Shown piece after piece: positions 1 through 5,037 of a DNA stretch of 5,037 bases (within the stretch, counting starts at the first letter, position 1; every line of letters begins with the position of its first letter). The notes beneath the pieces are model-generated. The model was given only the letters and a program-made list of their open reading frames with translations, was not told where the DNA came from and searched no databases. The stretch lies in the NCBI GenBank assembly GCA_028275245.1, contig JAPWVA010000119.1, positions 1 through 5,037 of the forward strand. Reading direction: 5' to 3'. The position numbers and the translations under genes are program-made. Source of the DNA: Actinomycetota bacterium (GTDB taxonomy: Bacteria; Actinomycetota; Geothermincolia; Geothermincolales; RBG-13-55-18).

Positions 1-188
1 GGGAGAAGGAGGTCCACTCCAGTCTCATAGGCATGCTGGTTCTCAAGAAGCTCAAGGATCTGGACGAGGTGGCCTACCTCAGGTTCGCCTCGGTTTACAA
101 GGATTTCAAGGACATCACCGAGTTCCAGCTGGAGCTGGGCCAACTGCTGGAGAAGAAGGAAAGGAAGGAGAAGGAAGAAGAGGGATAA
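1..188 (+). CDS. nrdR: Transcriptional repressor NrdR, C-terminal part (5' truncated by window edge)
   Basis: The frame whose first full codon is at base 3 is open to TAA at 186-188 and gives 61 residues. These include the NrdR hallmark LDEVAYLRFASVYKDFKDI, preceded by the usual helix of the ATP-cone (SLIGMLVLKKLKDLDEV). NrdR is normally about 150-160 aa, with an N-terminal zinc ribbon that binds DNA and an ATP-cone that senses ATP/dATP. Only the end of the ATP-cone and a tail are present here. The tail is highly charged (Lys/Glu-rich, about 13 residues) and looks lineage-specific. NrdR represses ribonucleotide reductase operons by binding paired NrdR boxes; its position 5 nt before nrdD suggests it controls its own operon. 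The zinc-ribbon half, the start codon and the promoter lie upstream of the window. Family assignment is very secure. Confidence 0.95.
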   Translation, partial: EKEVHSSLIGMLVLKKLKDLDEVAYLRFASVYKDFKDITEFQLELGQLLEKKERKEKEEEG

Positions 189-193
189 GGGGG
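187..193 (+). promoter_or_regulatory. Shine-Dalgarno site of nrdD that bears on start choice
   Basis: AAGGGGG lies at 187-193, overlapping the nrdR stop. It abuts the ATG at 194 with no spacer but sits 6 nt before a second in-frame ATG at 200. By spacing, the ATG at 200 is the better start. A weaker GAGGG at 180-184 could serve the ATG at 194. The two starts differ by two residues, so the product is unaffected. Confidence 0.5.
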
Positions 194-3079
194 ATGGCCA
201 TGTCTGGAGAGGCCCTGAAAAGGAAGGACGAGGCGCCAGGGGAAGGGAAAATCCGACCCGTAAAGGAGGAGGGATCCCACCAGATATGGGTGCTCAAGCG
301 TCGTGAGACGGCGGAGGATACCACCGACATCGCCTTGCTGGTGAGCACCTCCTCCAAGGAGGAGATCAACGTCTGGGACAAGGAGAAGATCGTGAGATCC
401 CTCATCCTGGAGGCCAACGCCTCCGAGGAGCTGGCCCGGGAGATCGCTGACCGGGTGGAGGAGAGGATAGTCCGCAGCAACCTCACCACCGTCACCACCT
501 CCATCATCCGGGAGCTGGTGGACCTGGAGCTCCTGGAGAGAGGCTTGGGCACCATGCACCAGAAGCATTCCCACCTGGGCCTTCCCATGTACGACGTGGA
601 ACAGATCATCACCAATCCCAACAAGGAGAACAGCAACACCACCCACAACCCAGAGTCCATCAACCTCACCCTGGCCGAGGCCATCTTGAAGGAGTTCGCC
701 TTGCGCAAGGTCTTCTCCGAGGACGTGGCCCGGGCTCACATGGTGGGGGACATCCACCTGCACGACTTGGGCTTCATCATCCGCCCCTACTCCTATGCCG
801 GTGACACCGTGGTGCACTGGAGGCTGTCCGGTTCCCCCCTCTCCTTCACCACCACCATGGAACAGCTTTACCACCTCTTCCCCGGGGAGACCGTCCCCGA
901 GCCTGGGGTGAGGGTGAAGTACCCGGAGAACTTGGAGATCCTGGACCGGGAAGGATGGACCCGGGTACGCCGCTTGGTCAAGAAGGACCGGCTGGGAAAA
1001 CAGATGGTCTTCATCGCCCTGGAGGACGGGCGATCCACCCTGGTCACCTGGGACCATCCGGTCATCACCGCCGTCGGTATCAAGCCTGCCGCCGAGGTAG
1101 AGGTGGGGGAGGAGCTGGAGGCGGTGGACACCTCCAGGCTTACCAGTATTGACCTCACCCGCATGTTGGGGTCCTGTGGCTCTTCCTTCAAGTTGAGGTT
1201 CACCTCCCTGGACTTGCTCTTGGCCCACCAGCGGGCGCGGGAGCTGGTGGCAGAGGCATCCCCGGCGGGCGGTGCGAAGTCGCCCCGGCGGTCTTCGGGA
1301 ACCGGGCAGCGGACCGGGTCCCCCGCCGCCAGGAGGGTGGTGCTGGTGCAGCCGGTGGAGGTGCTGGATGTATACATATACGACGTGACCACCGACACCG
1401 GCACCCTGGTGGCCGATGGCATCTTCAGCCATAACTGCGGAGGCCACAGCCTGGATTACATCAAGAAATACGGGCTCTCCCTCCCCAACATCACCTCCAC
1501 CTCCCGGCCGGCCAAGCACCCCGAGGTGCTCATCGGGCACATGGTCAAGATGGCCTCCACCCTCCAGTCCCACTACGCCGGGGCCATCGGGTGGGAAGCG
1601 GTGAACATGTTCTTCGCCCCCTACCTGGTGGGGCTGGACTACCCCCGCATCAAGCAACTGGCCCAGATGCTCATATACGAGTTCAACCAGCTAGCGGGGG
1701 CCCGGGGAAGCCAGGTGGTCTTCACCGATTTCAACCTCTACTGGAACATACCTCACCACTTCCGCAATACCCCGGCCATAGGGCCCGGGGGCGTCTACAC
1801 CGGTAAGCCCTACGGTGATTACGAAAGGGAGGCCCAGACCTTCCTCTGGGCCCTGTTCGAGGTCTACCTCGAGGGGGACGCCATGGGCAAGACCTTCGTC
1901 TTCCCCAAGCCCCTCCTCCACATAAACGAGGACTTCTTCCGCACCCCCGGCCACGAGGAATTCCTGGACCTGGCCTGCCGCGTGGCCTCCCGGCAGGGCA
2001 TAACCTACTTCGTCTTCGACAGGGGGGACGAGGTAACCGTGTCCCAGTGCTGTAGGCTCAAGTTAAAGCTGAAGGAAAAGGACCTGGAGGAGGCCATGAC
2101 CCCCGAGAAGATGCGCTTCACCGCCCTGCAGAACATCACCATCAACTTGCCGCGCATCGCTTACAAGGCCAACGGGTCCGACGAGATCCTCTTTCACGAG
2201 CTAGAGAAGGCCATGGAATTGGTGGTCAAGGCCCACCTCCAAAAGAGGGACTTCATAGCAGGATTGCTGAAACTGGGGGTAAAAGGACCGCTCTCCCTTC
2301 TCTGCGACAGCAAGGACGGCGAGCCCTACCTCCGAATGGAGAGGCTCACTTATCTGGCGGGGCTGCTGGGACTGAACGAAATGGTCCAGTACCACACTGG
2401 CGAGCAGCTGCACGAGTCGGAGCGGGCTCTGAAGTTCGGTCTTAGGGTGGTGGCCCACATGCACCTCCTGTGCAAGAAGCTCTCGGAGAAATACGGCATC
2501 AACCTGGTGCTGGAGGAGTCGCCGGCGGAATCCAGCGGTTATCGGCTGGCCAAGCTGGACATGAAGTATTACCCGGAGCAGGCTTCCAGGGTGATCAAGG
2601 GCGACCTGGCCTCGGGGGAGTACTACTATACCAACAGCGTGCACCTCAACGTGGAGGCGCCCATCGACTACATCGAGCGGGTTAAGAAGCAGAGCCTCTT
2701 TCACCCCCTCATCGAGGCGGGCGCCATAATTCACATCTGGCTGGGGGAGCATGAGCCGGACCCAGCATCCATAAAGAACTTCGTCATCAAGACGTTCTAC
2801 CAGACCCAGGCCTCCCAGATAGCCTTTTCCCCGGAGTTCACCGTCTGCAACACCTGCCGCACCACTTCCCGGGGGCTGCACGAGACCTGCCCCCGCTGTG
2901 GGGAAGGGGATGTGTACGGTATCACCCGCATCGTGGGGTATTTCTCCAAGATCAGCACCTGGAACAAGGGGAAGCTGGGTGAGCTCCGGGACCGGGTGAG
3001 GACGGACCTCAACGGGAGGCTGGTACGAGGCATGGGCAGGAGGGGCGAAGGGGATCTGCGGCAGGCCAGAGGAGCCTGA
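194..3079 (+). CDS. nrdD: Anaerobic (class III) ribonucleoside-triphosphate reductase, intein-containing precursor
   Basis: This 961-aa precursor encodes the oxygen-sensitive glycyl-radical enzyme that reduces NTPs to dNTPs in the cytoplasm. After a charged N-terminal extension, residues about 56-117 look like an allosteric ATP-cone (WDKEKIVRSLI onward). The reductase barrel follows (NKENSNTTHNPESIN 143-157, GDIHLHDLGFI 185-195) and is interrupted by an intein at residues 200-414. It resumes at CGGHSLDYIKKYGL. Cys619-Cys620-Arg621 (SQCCRL) matches the family's CR motif, which carries the thiyl-radical cysteine. Cys885, 888, 899 and 902 form the C-terminal zinc ribbon. RIVGYFSKISTWNKGKLGEL places the glycyl radical at Gly915, which is Gly700 after splicing. 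About 25 basic residues follow that the family usually lacks. The mature length of 746 aa fits the family. Cys and Gly roles are inferred by family similarity. Start is ATG 194, or ATG 200 by ribosome-site spacing. Confidence 0.96.
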   Translation: MAMSGEALKRKDEAPGEGKIRPVKEEGSHQIWVLKRRETAEDTTDIALLVSTSSKEEINVWDKEKIVRSLILEANASEELAREIADRVEERIVRSNLTTVTTSIIRELVDLELLERGLGTMHQKHSHLGLPMYDVEQIITNPNKENSNTTHNPESINLTLAEAILKEFALRKVFSEDVARAHMVGDIHLHDLGFIIRPYSYAGDTVVHWRLSGSPLSFTTTMEQLYHLFPGETVPEPGVRVKYPENLEILDREGWTRVRRLVKKDRLGKQMVFIALEDGRSTLVTWDHPVITAVGIKPAAEVEVGEELEAVDTSRLTSIDLTRMLGSCGSSFKLRFTSLDLLLAHQRARELVAEASPAGGAKSPRRSSGTGQRTGSPAARRVVLVQPVEVLDVYIYDVTTDTGTLVADGIFSHNCGGHSLDYIKKYGLSLPNITSTSRPAKHPEVLIGHMVKMASTLQSHYAGAIGWEAVNMFFAPYLVGLDYPRIKQLAQMLIYEFNQLAGARGSQVVFTDFNLYWNIPHHFRNTPAIGPGGVYTGKPYGDYEREAQTFLWALFEVYLEGDAMGKTFVFPKPLLHINEDFFRTPGHEEFLDLACRVASRQGITYFVFDRGDEVTVSQCCRLKLKLKEKDLEEAMTPEKMRFTALQNITINLPRIAYKANGSDEILFHELEKAMELVVKAHLQKRDFIAGLLKLGVKGPLSLLCDSKDGEPYLRMERLTYLAGLLGLNEMVQYHTGEQLHESERALKFGLRVVAHMHLLCKKLSEKYGINLVLEESPAESSGYRLAKLDMKYYPEQASRVIKGDLASGEYYYTNSVHLNVEAPIDYIERVKKQSLFHPLIEAGAIIHIWLGEHEPDPASIKNFVIKTFYQTQASQIAFSPEFTVCNTCRTTSRGLHETCPRCGEGDVYGITRIVGYFSKISTWNKGKLGELRDRVRTDLNGRLVRGMGRRGEGDLRQARGA
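791..1435 (+). other. Intein in NrdD (215 aa, no recognisable homing endonuclease)
   Basis: Residues 200-414 of the precursor split the conserved NrdD segment RPY|CGGHSLDYIKKYGL, which is contiguous in intein-free homologues (RPYCSGQSLEY-like). Block A starts at Ser200 with the intein-type GDT (SYAGDTVV). Block B is TLVTWDHPVIT, with the TxxH pair Thr285 and His288. Block F is VYIYDVTTDTGTLVADGI. Block G is SHN followed by extein Cys415, giving penultimate His413, terminal Asn414 and a +1 Cys nucleophile. All residues needed for standard splicing are therefore present, with Ser rather than Cys at position 1. Residues about 311-382, where an endonuclease would sit, show no LAGLIDADG motif. They end in a Ser/Gly/Arg/Ala-rich stretch of low complexity. 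I infer that it splices and has lost, or never had, homing activity. The element is in frame and similar in GC to its host gene. Confidence 0.93.
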
Positions 3080-3188
3080 CGCCTTCTACCGGGAGCCCTC
3101 TTGCTTCGGCGAGCGCTGGCGGGAGCCCCGCTTCTGGGACTTTCCGGGCCCGCTGCATGGTTCAGGCAGGGGAAAGGAGGTCGGAACC
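3000..3188 (+). other. Start-less open frame joining the nrdD tail to the redoxin frame
   Basis: Frame 3 is free of stops from base 3000 (just after a TGA at 2997) to the redoxin stop, so it overlaps the last 80 bases of nrdD and fills the 109-nt gap. It has no ATG, GTG or TTG before the redoxin ATG at 3189; the only CTG is at 3153. From about 3078 the codons are strongly G/C-ending, and the translation is rich in Trp, Phe, Tyr and charged residues (for example FYREPSCFGERWREPRFWDF), which looks more like protein than spacer. It could be a remnant, the result of a frameshift in the nrdD tail, or chance in GC-rich DNA. I see no terminator or RNA gene in the gap. Confidence 0.3.
3173..3181 (+). 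promoter_or_regulatory. Strong Shine-Dalgarno site of the redoxin gene
   Basis: AAAGGAGGT ends 7 nt before the ATG at 3189, a near-perfect match to the anti-SD at ideal spacing. It fixes the redoxin start and argues that the redoxin is made as a separate protein, even though its frame is open further upstream. Confidence 0.85.
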
Positions 3189-3437
3189 ATGGAACACCTC
3201 AAGGTTTTCGTCAAGGCGGACTGTCCCAAGTGCCCTGCTGCCAAGGAGGTGGCGGGAAGGTTCCGGGAAGTGGAGATCTACGACCTGGATGACCCGGTGG
3301 GGTTGGCCGAGGCTGCCTATTACGGCGTCCTCTGCACCCCCTCTGTGGTCTTGGTGGACGAAGAGGGCAGGGAGATCCGGGCCTGGAGGTGCACCGTTCC
3401 CTCGCCCTCCGAGATCGCAGCGTACCTCCACAACTGA
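3189..3437 (+). CDS. NrdH/glutaredoxin-like redoxin, probable electron donor to NrdD
   Basis: This 82-aa protein has the size and layout of a minimal thioredoxin fold. The first strand (HLKVFVKA) leads to a CPKC redox motif at Cys12-Cys15, followed by a helix (AAKEVAGRF) and the second strand (VEIYDLDD). The TPSVVLVDEEG segment places the fold's cis-proline at Pro51. Further cysteines at 49 and 68 are not part of the standard motif. Its position between nrdD and nrdG suggests it re-reduces the NrdD active-site disulfide after each turnover, as known for redoxin-dependent class III reductases (NrdD2/NrdD3-type). That partnership is inferred from context. It could instead serve another disulfide enzyme. 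I call it NrdH-like rather than NrdH because the motif is CPKC and the similarity is only at fold level. The strong ribosome site 7 nt upstream supports the start; nrdG begins 7 nt after the stop. Confidence 0.85.
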   Translation: MEHLKVFVKADCPKCPAAKEVAGRFREVEIYDLDDPVGLAEAAYYGVLCTPSVVLVDEEGREIRAWRCTVPSPSEIAAYLHN

Positions 3438-3444
3438 GACGGTG

Positions 3445-4242
3445 ATGGAGGTGAGTGGGAGGGGCGGGGACAGGGCTTCGGAAAACCTAGACCCGCCTTC
3501 CCGGTGCATCGTGAAGGAGACCCTGAGGGATTTCTTCCTGGAAAGGTTGTACGGATTGCTCCCGGCCAGTATGTTGGACTGGCCAGGGCGCATCTCCTCA
3601 GTCCTCTTCGTGTCCGGCTGTAACTTCCGCTGCCCTTATTGCCACAACCCCGAGCTGGTGGAGCCCCAGGAGGAAGGGGGCTTTTACTGGTCAGAGCTGG
3701 AGGCCTTCCTCCGGGAGCGGGAGGGATGGCTGGACGGGGTGGTGATCACGGGCGGGGAGCCCACCCTCTACCAAGACCTGCCGGAGCTATGTCGCAGGTT
3801 GAAAAGAGCGGGGTTGGGGGTGAAGCTGGACACTAACGGTTCCCGCCCGGAGGTTCTCCGGTGCCTCCTGGAGAAGGGGCTGGTGGACTTCGTGGCTATG
3901 GACCTCAAGACCTCACTGGAGCGCTATCCCCTGGTGGTGCGTCGCCCCTTCCCGGTGGACCTGCTGGCGAAGAGGATAAGTGAATCCATCCGGCTTATCC
4001 TGGAATGGGGAGGGGAACATGAGTTCCGTTGTACCGTGGCCCCAGGGTTGGTGGAGGAGGAGGACTTGAAGGCCCTGGCGGCCCTCGCCCAGGGAGGGAA
4101 GAAGCTGGTTTTGCAGGCATTCCGGGGAGAGAAAACCCTGGACCCGGATTGGAGGGGTAGGGAAGGTTATCCTCCCGAGAAGCTATGGGAATGGGCCCGG
4201 CGGCTCTCATCCTACGTACCGGTGGAGGTCAGGGGAGTCTGA
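3445..4242 (+). CDS. nrdG: Anaerobic ribonucleotide reductase activating protein (radical SAM)
   Basis: NrdG binds a [4Fe-4S] cluster and S-adenosylmethionine and abstracts hydrogen from the NrdD glycine to form the glycyl radical. With the start at ATG 3445 (265 aa), the family's LDWPGRISSVLF segment begins at residue 44. The CxxxCxxC cluster motif is GCNFRCPYCHNPELV, with Cys59, Cys63 and Cys66. The SAM-binding ITGGEP has its GGEP at 103-106, DTNGS is at 129-133 and AMDLKT at 151-156. All are typical of the archaeal/thermophile-type NrdG. The ATG at 3445 lies 7 nt after the redoxin stop with no clear ribosome site, so translation is probably coupled. The first 35-40 residues are longer than usual, and GTG 3511 (243 aa) is a plausible alternative start, also without a good ribosome site. 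The frame is open further upstream to about 3157, but that part only shadows the redoxin gene. Function is very secure; the start is not. Confidence 0.95.
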   Translation: MEVSGRGGDRASENLDPPSRCIVKETLRDFFLERLYGLLPASMLDWPGRISSVLFVSGCNFRCPYCHNPELVEPQEEGGFYWSELEAFLREREGWLDGVVITGGEPTLYQDLPELCRRLKRAGLGVKLDTNGSRPEVLRCLLEKGLVDFVAMDLKTSLERYPLVVRRPFPVDLLAKRISESIRLILEWGGEHEFRCTVAPGLVEEEDLKALAALAQGGKKLVLQAFRGEKTLDPDWRGREGYPPEKLWEWARRLSSYVPVEVRGV

Positions 4243-4280
4243 ACTTGTTCCGGCCTGCCTTGCGGATGGATATACTACCA

Positions 4281-4341
4281 CCAGTCCCTGGTTCCCGGGA
4301 GACGGCGAGGTAGAAGGTCTCGACTCCCTAAGTCAGACTGG
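4281..4341 (+). repeat. Nested inverted repeats in the nrdG-DUF3786 gap
   Basis: CCAGTC (4281-4286) is the exact reverse complement of GACTGG (4336-4341). Nested inside, GAGAC (4299-4303) pairs with GTCTC (4317-4321), and an alternative pairing is GGGAG (4297-4301) with CTCCC (4324-4328). The outer 3' arm overlaps the first bases of the downstream ribosome site. No U-tract follows, so this is not an intrinsic terminator. The arms are only 5-6 bp and could arise by chance. Confidence 0.3.
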
Positions 4342-4345
4342 AGGG
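4340..4345 (+). promoter_or_regulatory. Shine-Dalgarno site of the DUF3786 gene
   Basis: GGAGGG is followed by 7 nt and then ATG at 4353. The good spacing supports this start for the DUF3786 gene and its independent translation after the 110-nt gap. Confidence 0.75.
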
Positions 4346-4352
4346 AAGGGAC

Positions 4353-4985
4353 ATGGAAGGCGGGGAGGAAAAGAAGGTATCCTCAGACCCCTTCGCCGAA
4401 CCCTCCCGAGTCCTGCGGGAAAGGGACCCGTGGGAGATAGCGGAGACGGCAGGGGTGGTATTCGAGGATGGCCGTTTCCGCCTGCCTGTATATCGGTGGG
4501 AGGTCCTGATTTCCCATCCCGACCTGGATTTCGAGGGCCCCGCCTTCCTCACCTCATACGTGATGAGGTTGCTTTCGCTCATATACCTGTCCAAGGCCCG
4601 GGCGAAGCCCCTGGCCCAGCAGTGGATCCCCTACCGGGAGCTAAAAGATGGGCTCTTCTACGTCAAGAGCTTTCAGGAGACGGTGGAGGAGCGGTTACTT
4701 TCCCGATTCTCCGGGGATCTGGAGGGGCTCCGGCAGTCGGCCTTGGCACTGGGCGGTAGGGTGGTGGAGCAGGGCGACCTGGGAGTGGTGATACCCACGT
4801 TTCCCCGACTTCCCTTGCTGGTGATATTGTGGAGGGGAGACGAGGAGTTCCCCTCCAGCGCCCGCATCCTATTCGACCGCTCTGCCGATACCTACTTGAA
4901 CGCCTTCGAACTCCGCATGTTGAGCGGAGAGTTGACCGGGCACCTGCTGAAGGTAGCCGATGGGAGGTTGGAGCTTCCAGATTAG
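4353..4985 (+). CDS. DUF3786 family protein, function unknown
   Basis: The 210-aa product resembles DUF3786 proteins of anaerobic bacteria over most of its length. An N-terminal strand-rich part (residues about 33-54, VVFEDGRFRLPVYRWEVLI) leads to a helix (FLTSYVMRLLSLIYLSKA, 65-82). Next is the recognisable WIPYRELKDGLFY (91-103). The C-terminal core FPRLPLLVILWRGDEEFPSS starts at residue 150 and continues into ARILFDRSADTYL (170-182). There is no signal peptide, clear membrane segment or cysteine, so it is probably cytosolic and does not bind a metal through thiols. No reaction is known for the family. It follows nrdG in the same direction and could be the last gene of the operon, but the 110-nt gap leaves room for its own promoter, which I could not identify. 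A role in ribonucleotide reduction is possible but not shown. Family recognition is by remembered motifs, not a search. Confidence 0.8.
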   Translation: MEGGEEKKVSSDPFAEPSRVLRERDPWEIAETAGVVFEDGRFRLPVYRWEVLISHPDLDFEGPAFLTSYVMRLLSLIYLSKARAKPLAQQWIPYRELKDGLFYVKSFQETVEERLLSRFSGDLEGLRQSALALGGRVVEQGDLGVVIPTFPRLPLLVILWRGDEEFPSSARILFDRSADTYLNAFELRMLSGELTGHLLKVADGRLELPD

Positions 4986-5037
4986 GGGGACCGGTAAGGG
5001 CGGGGAAGTGAACCCTCTCCCAGAATAGTTTATAGTT

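Noticed and set aside
95..1657. 520-codon open frame on the minus strand opposite nrdD and its intein
   Set aside because: It is a shadow of the GC-rich nrdD codons: Gly/His/Val/Leu-biased composition, no recognisable domain, and the + strand frame is unambiguous NrdD.
3077..3079. UGA at the end of nrdD as a selenocysteine or readthrough codon
   Set aside because: The frame after UGA gives a Leu/Ala/Gly/Arg-rich sequence with no family similarity, and no SECIS-like hairpin is evident. NrdD is already complete with its glycyl-radical domain.
3101..3292. Small open frame of 63 codons overlapping the redoxin start
   Set aside because: There is no ribosome site, composition is low-complexity, and it overlaps the well-supported redoxin.
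3157..3444. Upstream extension of nrdG with about 96 extra codons
   Set aside because: It lies wholly over the redoxin gene in another frame, and its Arg/Ser/Trp/Pro-rich translation is not protein-like. NrdG similarity begins only after about 3540.
4986..5037. AT-richer end (TAGTTTATAGTT) as promoter or terminator
   Set aside because: No paired -35/-10 elements or GC-rich stem plus T-run can be shown in the 52 bases available.

Overview
The window reads as a bacterial locus for making deoxyribonucleotides without oxygen, with every gene on the + strand. It starts inside nrdR (the C-terminal 61 codons of the repressor of ribonucleotide reductase genes). Next come nrdD (class III anaerobic ribonucleoside-triphosphate reductase, interrupted by an in-frame intein), a small CPKC redoxin of the NrdH/glutaredoxin type, nrdG (the radical-SAM activase) and a gene of the DUF3786 family. 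The nrdR-nrdD gap is 5 nt and the redoxin-nrdG gap is 7 nt, so at least these pairs are probably co-transcribed. A 109-nt gap precedes the redoxin and a 110-nt gap precedes the DUF3786 gene.

The genes form a working unit. NrdG uses SAM and a [4Fe-4S] cluster to place a glycyl radical on the C-terminal domain of NrdD. NrdD then reduces NTPs to dNTPs. The neighbouring redoxin is the likely electron donor, as in the thioredoxin/redoxin-dependent NrdD subtypes rather than the formate-dependent E. coli type. NrdR would repress the operon according to nucleotide status. No NrdR box is visible, because the operon's 5' end lies upstream of the window.

The most notable feature is a 215-aa intein (791-1435) between RPY and CGGHSLDY of NrdD. 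It has Ser1, a TxxH block B and a terminal SHN|C, and no recognisable homing endonuclease. Precise excision would turn the 961-aa precursor into a 746-aa enzyme. The +1 residue, Cys415, probably is also an active-site cysteine of NrdD.

The organism is likely a strictly anaerobic, high-GC, possibly thermophilic bacterium, such as a deep Firmicutes (Moorella-like) or anaerobic Actinobacteria lineage. The reasons are NrdR (essentially bacterial), the oxygen-sensitive reductase, DUF3786 (common in anaerobes), strong GGAGG ribosome sites, and GC-rich codons with heavy use of AGG for arginine. This placement is inference. The final 52 bases (4986-5037) hold no gene or clear terminator that I can support.
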